DNA of 64,000 nt from Betaproteobacteria bacterium (GTDB taxonomy: Bacteria; Pseudomonadota; Gammaproteobacteria; Burkholderiales; Usitatibacteraceae): positions 166,086-230,085 of the forward strand of contig JADKJR010000008.1 of NCBI GenBank assembly GCA_016720925.1. The letters are read 5' to 3'. The notes below the pieces were generated by a model. It was not told the origin of the DNA. It saw only the letters and a list, made by a program, of their open reading frames with translations, and searched no databases. This document shows, piece by piece, positions 10,908 to 20,092 of this stretch. Position numbers and translations under genes: made by a program. Each line of letters starts with the position of its first letter. The stretch's first letter is position 1.

Positions 10908-12955
10908 TTTCCCGCCACTTTGCAGGCAATCGTCGCTGAGGTGCGCGCGGTATTGGGCCCATTCTCGCCGGCTACGTCATACCGCAAGGTTTCATAAAAC
11001 TCCTTCAGGTCCATCGCCGCGAAATTGAGCGATTGCAACTGGCTGGGCGTAAAACCGCCGCAATCCGGGTTCTTGGCGTCGCCCCAGCCACGGCCCAGTT
11101 GTGGCCTGCCCTGCTCGTTGATAATGCGTGCGAGCAAGGAATTGAAACAGCAATAGGTATGGGTTCTTTCCAGGCAAGCGCCGAACAGAAGTTTTTTCGA
11201 ACAGGCCTCACCGATATCGTGGCAAAGGCGCTGGTCTTTTTTGAGCGCCGTGAATTTTTCCTTCTCCTCGCAACTCATGATTCCGGAATATTGGATGGCG
11301 AGAATCGCAATCGTCCAGGGGCGGGGACCAGCGAAACCAAAAGTTGGAACGCAAGTCGCCTGGATCACCCGGCAAGTGCTGAGCTGCTACCAGAGCCGAA
11401 CATCGATGAGAACCCGCCCACCACCCAATTGGGCGCATCCGATACAAACAGGGCGTCGAAGGTGTAGCTCGATGTCGCCGCTTTGCTGACGGTACCGACG
11501 GCTGCCAACGCAAGGCTCAGATTGGTGAACAGCCCGAATTTGGTGCCGGCCTTGTTGCAGCAATCGACCAGGCCAAACAATTTTTTCACGCAACGGTTAT
11601 CGAAGCCCTTGAACACCGTGAGCGTGGCCGGGTCCAGGTAGCGCCCGGCCTCGCGGCCCGCTTCCAGCATCGTGACCGCTTCTCGCAAAGTCCGAATCCG
11701 GCGGATGGCCGGTGTCCCAGCATTGCCCGTTGGTGCAATAGCTTTGGCTGCCGCAGTTGGTGACTTGGCTGGTGGTCGCGTCCTGAATGCGGCACTGGAA
11801 CGTATGTTCCCGGTGCAGGCAAACATTCGCGATGTCCTTGTCGTACTCGACGCAGGCGGGAGAGCCAGGCTCTTCAATGCAGGCGCCGAACTTGGGTTGA
11901 TTGCAATCGCTTCGCGGATCGTTGTTCACGCAACTGAACGTGTTCGTATAGTTCCAGCAAGCGCGTGTGACCGGCTGAAAATTGATCAATCGGGTCTCAA
12001 AGGGCTCCGCACAAGTGCTGGTGGTTCGCTCACATTTATTCACGATGCCGAGGCTACCAACGGTGGCCGGGAGTGAATTGTCACCATCCGGCAATAGCAT
12101 GCCGGGGGGAACGCGAACTTCATTTGAAAAACATTGGTTATCCCAATTGTCGGATTCCTGAATCGTAACGGTCGCCGGCACATCAACGATTGGGCCAAGT
12201 GTGACGATCTGCGTGGCAGGATAAGGATCGCCGGTTACGGGATAGCAGATGCCCACCATCGCGAAATACGTGTCGTCGCCGTTGCATACATTGGTGACGA
12301 CGTTCGTTTGCGTCTTGCACGTCCAATCCGGTGCGGAGAGTGAGCCCGATCCCGGCACCGGTGTCGGCCCTTCGATTGCGTTGGCGGGGCACGTGGGGGA
12401 ATAGCTGACCTGCACGTCGAGCCGTTTGTTGCAAGGCGTGTTGAGCTCACGCTTCAAATAGTCGTTGCAGGTCTGGAAATCGTAACGCGCAAGCTGTCCC
12501 GCTACCGTTTGTGGGGCGCATGCGCTGTAATTCCCGGAGACGGCGGCGCCATAGGCACCAGGATTGTTGGCGATGTTGTTTCCGCCGATGACGATGGGGC
12601 TGCTACTACTGATGCCGGCATTCGGATGCTGACTCGGATTGGTTTGGCTGAAATTCACCGCAGCGCAAGATTGCCCGTTGTAGGTGGCATTCGGCGGGGC
12701 GTTGCGACAGGCGGCGATCATGGCAGCGGTGGGTGCGCTCAAATTCGACGCGCCGAAGTAGGCGCTGTTCGCATCGCTGCTTGTATAGTTCGGCACGGTG
12801 CTCGATGCCGTGCCGGTGTTGATCTTGTTTTTGGTGGTGGCATTGTTGGCCTGGCCGAAGGCCTTGGCCTGGTTGTGGGCCGCATTCATGTCCGGGGTCT
12901 GCGCGTGTGTTTTGCCTGCGGCCATGAACAACACGACCAGCATTGCAAACCCCAT
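10901..12955 (-). pseudogene. traN: mating-pair stabilisation protein TraN, split over three frames
   Basis: TraN is a large Cys-rich outer-membrane protein that stabilises mating pairs. The N-terminal part (signal peptide MGFAMLVVLFMAAGKTHAQ, ATG at 12955; a TTG at 13039 is possible) runs in one frame to about 11685. The middle (AVTMLEAGREAGRYLD onward) continues in a second frame to 11366. The end (IQATCVPTFGFAG to VAGKC) lies in a third. Removing one base near 11683 gives a smooth DFAEAVTML join. Adding one G to a GGG run near 11368 gives AGVIQATC. Both are simple indels, so the gene is probably intact in the cell. More than 25 cysteines are visible. Confidence 0.85.
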
Positions 12956-13039
12956 GGCGTGCCAGGACCGCTTCCAGATCGCGGCAATCCCGCAGACGAA
13001 AGCGCAACAGCCCAACGCAAACAAGGCGCGTTCGTTCAA

Positions 13040-13709
13040 AGGGGACCCTAAGCTTATTCAGAAAGTACGTTCCCTGAGGACTCAAGGCAGGCTTACGCTC
13101 AATGATCGCCTGAACCGCATAGTCCAAGGTGACGTCGCCCGCCACCAGGCCGTAGTCGACGCTTTTGCGGCACGTGGCATCTTTACATCCGCCCACCATT
13201 GCGCCCGGCTTGGCGAGCGCTACGGCCGGTACGGCGGTTACACCCATGCTGGCGTATAGCGAAGGATCGATTTGCCAAGCGACCTTGCGTGTGCCGATCA
13301 GCGCTTGTGCCTTCTTCGCGGTTTTCAGCATCGAATTTTCGTGTAGACCGCGCAATACCAGGACGGCGCCGGCGCGCTCGGCCTGGGTCAGAATGCGCTC
13401 GAAGGACGCCGGGGGAATGGTGAAAGAGACGAACACGAATAAATCACCCTGCGAAAGTGCGGCCACACTGCCGCGCTGCATTTGTTGGTACCTGTCCGCG
13501 ATGTTGCCGATATCGACGTTGGGGGCACGCGCGGCAGGAACTACCGGAAAGCTCGGCGCCGGCGCGTTCTGCAGTTCCTTCGCGGTCGGGAACTTCGGTA
13601 CCGGGGCATTCCGGATCTCGGCATCCGTCGGCAAGATCGGTTGCGCGGCGAAGGCATGCGCCGTCCACCAGAGTGCCGCAAAAGTTAGCGCGCTAATAGA
13701 ACGTGACAC
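13040..13709 (-). CDS. trbC: pilus assembly protein TrbC
   Basis: This is a periplasmic F-type TrbC of about 220 residues with a signal peptide (WTAHAFAAQ). A Pro-rich linker carries two near-repeats (RNAPVPKFPTAKEL, QNAPAPSFPVVP). A thioredoxin-like domain follows (GDLFVFVSFTIPPASFERIL, then VTAVPAVAL). TrbC is needed for pilus assembly. The natural C-terminus should be near GTYFLNKLR. The open frame runs on into traN down to 12606 without a stop, so the stop codon is probably lost to a single-base error near 13040. Its start overlaps the traU stop. Confidence 0.85.
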
Positions 13710-14703
13710 AGCAATTGTTCTTTCTGAAAATTTGGTAGACGAAGTCCTCGCCTTTGTAAGGGAACTCGCGCCCGGCGCCCCATAGGACGTTGGTTCGTCC
13801 GATCGGCTGGCAGCATTGGCCGGCGATCTTCGCGGTCTGTGGAATCGGATACACCATCTCGAATTTGTATTGCTGCCGGTTCATGATCGGCTCAGGCCAA
13901 GAATGCGGATCGCACATGGCGGCCGGGCCGTAAGTGGCCCGGGTGATAAACATGCGATGCATTTTCGCGGCCAGGCGCTCCGCGATCAGGGTCGAGGCCA
14001 TCACGCCGCCTTGGTGTTGCGCAACGTGGCCGGTAAAGGGGTAAAGGCTGCCTTGGCAACCGGCGCACCAGAATAGTGGCGCCAGCGGCATGGAGATCGT
14101 TGCCGCCACACAGTCGGCGCCGCACACGGCAGTCGAAACAGGGTTGGCGAAAAGGATCGCTTCGGGCGAAAGGATCGACGATAGTTCGTCGTCATTCCAC
14201 AGCGGATCAATTTCGGTGAGATAGGCAATATCGAAAGGCGCCTTCTCGACGCACGAGAACTCCAATATCGCTTCCAGCCAACTGAGGATCGGATTCACGT
14301 ACCAATGCGCCTGATAAAAACTGTTGCGTAGCGTGTTCTCCGCACGCCCGACATCGCCCTTCGGGCGAGTCATGCCGCCGCCGATCTCGATGCCCCCCAA
14401 TCCTGCGAGACAAAATGGGGTGCGCGTCACATCGACCATGCGCGCGGGTTCCCAAAACCCGATGGCAACACCGATTTTGGGCGGGTAGCCCGGACAAACG
14501 CAGATGGGACTGCCGAAGTTGGAATACATCTCATCTTGGGAAAGTGTGACCAACGGTACGCTGCCGATTGAGAAGGGGAATAGGCAGGACCAGCAAATGT
14601 CGGTGATGGGATTGGGAAACGCACCCTGGCAACCCGCCGCGTGCGCGCGAGGAGCGACGGCAAGCCCGATTAGCGCGCAAAGCAGAAAAACGACCCTTCT
14701 CAT
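13693..14703 (-). CDS. traU: conjugal transfer protein TraU
   Basis: This is a 336-residue periplasmic protein with a signal peptide (ending near PRAHAAG) and many conserved cysteines typical of TraU (NPITDICWSCLFP, SPICVCPGYPP, FWCAGCQGSLYPF, NNCCVTFY at the C-terminus). TraU is essential for DNA transfer and pilus function in F-type systems. It overlaps traW by four bases (ATGA at 14700-14703) and trbC by 17 bases, consistent with translational coupling. Length and Cys pattern match the family with no visible defect. Confidence 0.93.
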   Translation of the reverse strand: MRRVVFLLCALIGLAVAPRAHAAGCQGAFPNPITDICWSCLFPFSIGSVPLVTLSQDEMYSNFGSPICVCPGYPPKIGVAIGFWEPARMVDVTRTPFCLAGLGGIEIGGGMTRPKGDVGRAENTLRNSFYQAHWYVNPILSWLEAILEFSCVEKAPFDIAYLTEIDPLWNDDELSSILSPEAILFANPVSTAVCGADCVAATISMPLAPLFWCAGCQGSLYPFTGHVAQHQGGVMASTLIAERLAAKMHRMFITRATYGPAAMCDPHSWPEPIMNRQQYKFEMVYPIPQTAKIAGQCCQPIGRTNVLWGAGREFPYKGEDFVYQIFRKNNCCVTFY

Positions 14704-15341
14704 AGCAACACCTCATCGATGCGCAGGCGCTTGCCTTCCTGGTTCACGACAGTGGGAACACGCGTGACACCGAGTTTCGACGTGATTGCGCCGTTCTGAT
14801 CGAAATAGATCGGCACTTTCCATTCGCGCATCAGTTTCATGTAGGAGCCGGCGACCAGAATGGGTGTGACGCGCTCGCCTTTTTCATCGATCACGCGTTT
14901 CGCATAGGCGGCCTGCGCCGGGTCGCGTGCGTCAAAGAAAAGTAGTGTCTTGGTCATGGCGCGGGTGTCGAGCGGATTGATTTGCGTGCCGGCCGCGATC
15001 AAGACGTTGTTCTTGTCGTCATAGACGTTCGCCGGAACCGTGAACGTCGGATCGAAATAAAAGGTGCGCGCGGCAATAGCCGCGGTGAAGCCCGGCAACG
15101 GTTTCGGATTTTCGATCTGCTGCTTGACGCGCTCCTGGGCGGCGCGCTTTTCTTTCTCGAACTCGCCCGCCGCTTCTTTCTCCTTCAACGTTTTATGGAT
15201 GACGGCAAGCAGATCTTCCTCCGCGATGGGATACGTGGGACCCAGCGTGCCCAAGTGCTCGGCATTGGCCGCGATTGCGACCGTAGCCGCCATCGCGAGC
15301 ACCACGCGAAAGACGCTAGTAGATGACATGCGCGCGGCCAA
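14700..15341 (-). CDS. traW: pilus assembly protein TraW
   Basis: This is a 213-residue periplasmic protein with a signal peptide and a charged helical stretch (LKEKEAAGEFEKEKRAAQERVKQQIENP). The TraW domain follows (RTFYFDPTFTVPANVYD, GTQINPLDT, LLFFDARDPAQ, then VPTVV...RLRIDEV). TraW works with TrbC and TraU in pilus assembly. Start choices are 15341 or an internal ATG at 15329; both overlap the end of the peptidase gene. The stop overlaps traU. Confidence 0.92.
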   Translation of the reverse strand: MAARMSSTSVFRVVLAMAATVAIAANAEHLGTLGPTYPIAEEDLLAVIHKTLKEKEAAGEFEKEKRAAQERVKQQIENPKPLPGFTAAIAARTFYFDPTFTVPANVYDDKNNVLIAAGTQINPLDTRAMTKTLLFFDARDPAQAAYAKRVIDEKGERVTPILVAGSYMKLMREWKVPIYFDQNGAITSKLGVTRVPTVVNQEGKRLRIDEVLL

Positions 15342-15852
15342 TGAGCTGCTTCACGTTGATCAGGCCGGTCAAGGCGTAGCGCGAGTCGAGGCTGTCTTTG
15401 TGGTCGGACTGGACGTACAGGTAGCCTTCGGGAATCTTCCCGGGGGCAATGATGTCGAGCGGCTTGCCGGCACGCGAGGTTTCTTTGGCCGTGCCCACCA
15501 GTCTGCCGTTGACGAATACCTCGCGGCCTTGCACGGAAATTTCATCACCGGCAACGCCGGCCACGCGCTTCAGGAACATCGTGCCGGGGGCGTAGGGGCC
15601 GCCGCCATGCCAGTAGAAGGCGGTGATGTCGCCTTTGCTTGGCGCTCGGCCGCGCTCGATAACGTAATAGTCCCCCGGCAGGCTGTAAGTCACATTGGCC
15701 CCCAGCATGTAGAACTGATGCAAGACCAGAAGTGTTGCCACGGGCAGTGCGTACCAGAACCAGTGCCGACGCATATGCGCATCCCAGCGCACGAACGATA
15801 CGCGGGCGCGGCTGTAATAGGCTTCAAGGAAATTCATGGGTAAGGCCGTCAT
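15316..15852 (-). CDS. S26-family conjugative signal peptidase
   Basis: This is a TraF/LepB-type peptidase of about 178 residues (RP4 TraF-like, distinct from the F TraF upstream). One N-terminal membrane helix (WFWYALPVATLLVLHQFYML) is followed by the nucleophile segment SLPGDYYV, then the general-base lysine region FLKRVAGVAGDEI, a DHKDSLDSRY box and a C-terminal GRAHVIY. It likely processes the pilin or another exported subunit. The start at 15852 is chosen because it forms an ATGA overlap with the trbI stop; an ATG at 15837 is also possible. Earlier codons lie inside trbI. Confidence 0.9.
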   Translation of the reverse strand: MTALPMNFLEAYYSRARVSFVRWDAHMRRHWFWYALPVATLLVLHQFYMLGANVTYSLPGDYYVIERGRAPSKGDITAFYWHGGGPYAPGTMFLKRVAGVAGDEISVQGREVFVNGRLVGTAKETSRAGKPLDIIAPGKIPEGYLYVQSDHKDSLDSRYALTGLINVKQLIGRAHVIY

Positions 15853-16208
15853 GGGGATTTGGTGGCAAGCCGCGCCTTCAGCTCGTCGGTGTAGTCCTTG
15901 ATGCCGTTGCTTGCGACCACCGCGGACCGGTTTAGCAAGACACAGCCGCACTCGGTGGGCAACTGTTTCAACGCGGCATCCAGTCGCTTGCCGAAGTCCT
16001 GGGCGAGATCGACCGCCCTCGCCCGCTCCGCCTCACTTGAGTTGGGCTTCAGAATGAGCGCGCTGAATTCCTTCTCCTTCTCCTTGTAGATGTCGAGGAC
16101 ATCGACCACGGCATAACGTACGGCGCCGCGCGCGCTGAGCCAATTGTTGCCGGCAATCAGTGCCGCCGATATCAGCACCGCGACGGCGACCACCATCACG
16201 TTTTTCAT
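15849..16208 (-). CDS. trbI: conjugative transfer protein TrbI (F type)
   Basis: This is an inner-membrane protein of about 119 residues with one N-terminal helix (VMVVAVAVLISAALIAG), a periplasmic part and a coiled-coil-like charged segment (KEKEKEFSALILK). The late ECGCVLLNRSAVV motif is characteristic of F-type TrbI, which affects pilus retraction. The ATG at 16208 overlaps the traC stop (ATGA); an ATG six bases upstream at 16214 is the alternative. It overlaps the following peptidase gene by four bases. Confidence 0.88.
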   Translation of the reverse strand: MKNVMVVAVAVLISAALIAGNNWLSARGAVRYAVVDVLDIYKEKEKEFSALILKPNSSEAERARAVDLAQDFGKRLDAALKQLPTECGCVLLNRSAVVASNGIKDYTDELKARLATKSP

Positions 16209-18826
16209 TTCCATGCCGTGTTCCGTGTCCGCAGCACATCCTCGGTCGCTTCGTCTAGCGTCATGCCGCGCTGCTTGCGGCTCTTGAGTGCGGTGAAGTC
16301 TTCGGCCTTGGAACTGAATTGCAGCAGCGTGTAGGGGTCGATGTAGCAGCGCATCACCGCTTTTACGCCGGGGCCGCTGACGAGCACTTCGGAGAACACG
16401 CCCTCCTCCGTGCGCAGACCTTGCAGGGCACGCAGGAAGCCCGGATCATCGGCGTAAATGCCTTTGCCTTTGATGACTTCGAGGGCTTCTGCTTTTTGTC
16501 GCAGATAGCAGCGCCAATCGCTGTTTTTGAGTGCCGATTGCGCGGCAGGCGACAAGTCGTAGTCGGTGATGTTCTGTGTCGCCGTCACGAAAGCGCCGCC
16601 GTATTTACGCGCCCGGCGGTAGCCGGCGTCGATGAACTTGGCGGACGCGGAAGATTCCACACCCTGGTCGCCGGATACCGTGCCCAGCAAGTCCCATGCT
16701 TCATCGAGAATGACGAGCTTCCGCTGGTCGCGCGGGCTCAAATACATGTCGTAGGTAATCCGGTACATCATGATGAACAGGATCACCGCGCGCAGGTCTT
16801 TCTTGGAGTTAAGTTCTTCCAGCTCGAGGACGGTGAAAAAGTTGTCGAAGCGGATATTGGCGTCACCTTCGAAGTAGCGGCCGTAGGCGCCGTCGCGCGT
16901 GTAGTTGAAAAGCAGTGTGGCAAGGTCGCGGATACGCTGGTCCGGCTGTGTGTTCTCGTCGGCGTCGATGCGCCCGGTCTTGAGCAGCTCGTACAGATCG
17001 GTGATGGTGGCTTGGTTGCCCTTCTCGTTCCACACTCGCATGATGGCCGGCGCAAGATTCGCATAGCTCAGGTTATCGAGGTCTTTTTTCGGGCTCATCA
17101 TCTGGGCGATAAGCGGCTGCAGCAGTTCCATTTCCTCCTTGATATCGACCACGAAGGTGAACGGATTGAGTTTGATGTCCTTCTCCGGCGTGAACTCGAT
17201 GAAATCGCCGTTGAACGATTCGCACAAGTTTTCGTAGGAACGGCCGATGTCGATAATCCACACGCGCCCGCCGATGGACGCGTAACTGGAGGCCACATCG
17301 TTAACGAACACCGACTTCCCGGAACCGGACGCGCCGGCAACGGCGACGTTGAAGTTACCGGCCTTGTTGTCGAAGAAATCGAAGGTCGTGATCTGGCCGC
17401 GCCGTCCGGCGAGAATCATGGTCGGCGTCTCAGTCCCACTCCATTCGCCCATCAGCGGGGCCAGGTGCACCGCGTTGGATGACAACTTGGTGCTGGTGAG
17501 CTTGAACGACTCCAGGTCCTTGTAGAAATCCGTGGACAGCGCCATGGGGACATGCGATAGCAGGCCCGGGAGCTGCACCCGTTCCGTCAAATTGATATCA
17601 AAGCCCTTGGATGCCCAAATCGAGCGCGCCACCTGTTCCTCGCGCTGCAGGGTGTCGTTGGTCGCAAACAGCGCCAGGCTGTGGTACATATCGACCAGCG
17701 TTTCGCCCCGGTCGATGGCTTTCAACGCGAGATCCCAATCCTGCTTTTGCTGCTGCATCTGCGGCATGTATTTCGCCATCTTGGACTCGGCGTTTTGCGT
17801 GGCGCGCGCTTGCCGCAATTGCGCTTCATTGGTCACCGCGTCGCGATTCTTGAAGTAAACCCCCATCGTGATCATGAACGGACAGCCGTATTGCAATGCG
17901 CCCTGAAACAGGTCGCCGATCAGGCCCGACATCTGCCACAGTGCGAACACCCTCGGGTAGGTCTTGACGGAGTAATTGCGCAGCGCGACATGCTCGGCAA
18001 GGCTTTCTTTCCAAAACACGATCTTGTCCGGGCGGATCGACGTGTGGGTATCGCGGTCAATGATCTGATCGCGAATATCCTTGTATTCGTCGTATTCGAT
18101 CCATACGCCATCCTCGAACATGCGCTGCGGGTTAAGCAAGTCCGCGTTCCAGTTGATCAGATCGTCGGGATTCCACTGACGGCTGGGAAAGCCGGCGGCG
18201 CGCAAGGTCGAGCGCATGCCGATGCGCATCATCTTGAGTTCCTTGATGAGCGCCAGGTTGTCGACGTTGCCGGGTACCACGTAACTGATGATGCAACGGT
18301 AGACCCGAACCAAGCTGCCCACGGTGGGTGCTAACGGCTCGCGCGCGGCCTTCTTCAGATAGTCCACGCGACGGCGCACCATGGCGCGGTAGGGATTCAC
18401 ATTGCGCTCCGGTCGGCCATAGGTGCTGCTGTAGCCTTCGTCGCGCTTGTCGGCAATGCGGCGAGCCCCGTAGGCACGCGCCGTGTGACTGATGCGCGGG
18501 CTGGCGAGGAGGCTCACTTGCACGCCGGTCGCATCGGGATTGTGCGCGTACAAAGCACTGAGGATCTGAGCCATATCGCCGTCCGCGCCGGTTTGCGGCG
18601 AAACCTCGACCACGAAGCCGATGGAATCGACATTGATAAAAATCTCGTCATCCTCTTTCCACGATGAGTACGGCAACCAGCTGGCGAGTTGGGACGCGCT
18701 GAATTCATCCGGGTCGATACTGGATTTCTTGGTCGGGCGCGCCTGGCTTTTAACCTGGTCCGTCCAACCTCGAAACCGATCAACGAAGCGCTCGAACGAA
18801 TAGCCCTCATTCGTCGCGTCGGTCAT
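16205..18826 (-). CDS. traC: type IV secretion ATPase TraC (VirB4 family)
   Basis: This is an 873-residue AAA-type ATPase that energises pilus assembly at the inner membrane. The N-terminal TraC domain covers about residues 30-250. The Walker A motif (GASGSGKS) is near residue 497 and the Walker B motif (LVILDEAWD) near residue 705. A typical C-terminal GFLRALQGLRTEEGVFSEV segment follows. Length matches the family and no defect is seen. It overlaps traV by four bases (ATGA) upstream and the trbI start downstream. Confidence 0.95.
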   Translation of the reverse strand: MTDATNEGYSFERFVDRFRGWTDQVKSQARPTKKSSIDPDEFSASQLASWLPYSSWKEDDEIFINVDSIGFVVEVSPQTGADGDMAQILSALYAHNPDATGVQVSLLASPRISHTARAYGARRIADKRDEGYSSTYGRPERNVNPYRAMVRRRVDYLKKAAREPLAPTVGSLVRVYRCIISYVVPGNVDNLALIKELKMMRIGMRSTLRAAGFPSRQWNPDDLINWNADLLNPQRMFEDGVWIEYDEYKDIRDQIIDRDTHTSIRPDKIVFWKESLAEHVALRNYSVKTYPRVFALWQMSGLIGDLFQGALQYGCPFMITMGVYFKNRDAVTNEAQLRQARATQNAESKMAKYMPQMQQQKQDWDLALKAIDRGETLVDMYHSLALFATNDTLQREEQVARSIWASKGFDINLTERVQLPGLLSHVPMALSTDFYKDLESFKLTSTKLSSNAVHLAPLMGEWSGTETPTMILAGRRGQITTFDFFDNKAGNFNVAVAGASGSGKSVFVNDVASSYASIGGRVWIIDIGRSYENLCESFNGDFIEFTPEKDIKLNPFTFVVDIKEEMELLQPLIAQMMSPKKDLDNLSYANLAPAIMRVWNEKGNQATITDLYELLKTGRIDADENTQPDQRIRDLATLLFNYTRDGAYGRYFEGDANIRFDNFFTVLELEELNSKKDLRAVILFIMMYRITYDMYLSPRDQRKLVILDEAWDLLGTVSGDQGVESSASAKFIDAGYRRARKYGGAFVTATQNITDYDLSPAAQSALKNSDWRCYLRQKAEALEVIKGKGIYADDPGFLRALQGLRTEEGVFSEVLVSGPGVKAVMRCYIDPYTLLQFSSKAEDFTALKSRKQRGMTLDEATEDVLRTRNTAWK

Positions 18827-19380
18827 TGTTTGCCCTCGGTCACGACGGCCGGGAATGTCGGCGCATTGGCGCTGCTCTGCTGCGACGCCGGCTGCGGAGC
18901 GACTTCCGACAGGGGAGCGTTTTTCAACGTGGCGGGCGCGAACTCGGGGCGGATGTTGCGCCGATTGTGTTCGATCACCCAGCGACCGGGATCAACGGTG
19001 AGGTAGACGTACATTTGGTCGTGCAAGTCGCCGTCGGAGTCTTCCCACGGCGCAATCCACAAGCGCAAGACGCGCGGTGCGGAACGCAGCGCGGTACCCG
19101 TGTTCGCAATCGTCCGGCGCTTGATGCCCGCGTCTTGCATAGACGCGGCAACCGCTTCCGGCGAAGCCGCCGGCTTTGTTCCCGCCTCAGCGGATGTTTG
19201 TGAAACCAATCCGGGTAGATTCCCGGAAAGCGAATTCATGTAAGCGCCTGAAGCCGACATGCAAGGCACGCCCTCGGGCGCCTGGCACTTAAACTTGGCG
19301 TCGGAATCGAGCCCTGTGCCGATCGACGCACAACCGGAAAGCGCGGATACAAGGACAGCAGAAAAAATGACGAGTCTCAT
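18823..19380 (-). CDS. traV: outer-membrane lipoprotein TraV
   Basis: This is a 185-residue lipoprotein with a clear lipobox (LVSALSGCAS). A CQAPEGVPCMSASGAYMN segment carries the conserved TraV cysteines, then a low-complexity linker, a basic region and WIAPWEDSDGDLHDQMYVYLTV. TraV forms the outer-membrane core with TraK and TraB (VirB7-like). It sits 7 bases after the DsbC-like gene and overlaps traC. The Ala/Pro-rich C-terminus is unusual but plausible. Confidence 0.9.
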   Translation of the reverse strand: MRLVIFSAVLVSALSGCASIGTGLDSDAKFKCQAPEGVPCMSASGAYMNSLSGNLPGLVSQTSAEAGTKPAASPEAVAASMQDAGIKRRTIANTGTALRSAPRVLRLWIAPWEDSDGDLHDQMYVYLTVDPGRWVIEHNRRNIRPEFAPATLKNAPLSEVAPQPASQQSSANAPTFPAVVTEGKQ

Positions 19381-19387
19381 GGCTTAC

Positions 19388-20092
19388 TTACTCTTTCGTG
19401 GTGAGAAACGCGTCGATCTGCGCGGCGCTGGCAGCGCCGGGCAGCACGCGGCCGTACTGGTTGATCAAGGTCGGCGTCCCGGTAACGCCAAGACGTCCCG
19501 CCAGGGCAATATTTCGCTGAATGGGATTGGGACACGTCAACGCCGCCGGCGTGGTCCCGCCGGCAAGTAGGCGTGCCCACGACTTGGCTGGGTCGGGAGA
19601 ACACCACACGCTGACCGCGCGCGGCGCGCTATCCGGATTCAGGAGCACGAAGGGGAACGTGTAGAGCGTCACATCGGCTAGCTTCGCAAGCTCACTCTCA
19701 AGCTTGCGACAATAGCTGCAGTCAGGATCGCTAAAAATCGCCAGGCTGCGCGAGCCCGCGCCGCGGACGACTTTGATTGCGTCGGCGAGAGGCAAATCGC
19801 TGAAGGCCACACGGGTCGTTTGGCGCACGACATCAGTCGTTAAGTCCTGCTGATTGCTCATGTCGAACAAGTGGCCGAAAAAGAAGTAGCGCCCGGTCGC
19901 TTCGACATACATCACGTTTTTGCCGGCGACGACCTCGAACACACCCGGCACCGGTGTGGGCTTGATCGTCTCGAATGAAGTAGCCGGGTAGAGCTTGGCC
20001 AGGGTCGCGGCAATGGGTGGGGTGTTTTCGGCGCCGGCTGCCGTTAGCGCGCTAACGGCCAACGCAACGCCGGCTGCGACGCGCTTAATCAT
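19388..20092 (-). CDS. DsbC-like thiol:disulfide interchange protein
   Basis: This is a periplasmic disulfide isomerase of about 234 residues. The start MIKRVAAGVALAVSAL at 20092 overlaps the traB stop and gives a proper signal peptide; the longer frame to 20188 lies inside traB. The N-terminal dimerisation domain (GVFEVVAGKNVMYVEATGRYFFFGHLFDM) is followed by a thioredoxin domain with the active site CSYC (FSDPDCSYCRKLESEL) and a cis-Pro loop (GVTGTPTLINQYGRVLPG). In F-like loci such an enzyme (TrbB or DsbC type) helps fold Cys-rich transfer proteins, here probably TraN, TraU and TraH. Confidence 0.9.
   Translation of the reverse strand: MIKRVAAGVALAVSALTAAGAENTPPIAATLAKLYPATSFETIKPTPVPGVFEVVAGKNVMYVEATGRYFFFGHLFDMSNQQDLTTDVVRQTTRVAFSDLPLADAIKVVRGAGSRSLAIFSDPDCSYCRKLESELAKLADVTLYTFPFVLLNPDSAPRAVSVWCSPDPAKSWARLLAGGTTPAALTCPNPIQRNIALAGRLGVTGTPTLINQYGRVLPGAASAAQIDAFLTTKE

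Noticed and set aside
15316..15852. Naming the S26 peptidase gene traF
   Set aside because: The name would clash with the thioredoxin-like F-type TraF at 9719-10531; the two are unrelated, so no symbol was given.
16319..17482. 387-codon plus-strand open frame
   Set aside because: It lies antisense to the Walker motif region of traC and has no recognisable protein features.
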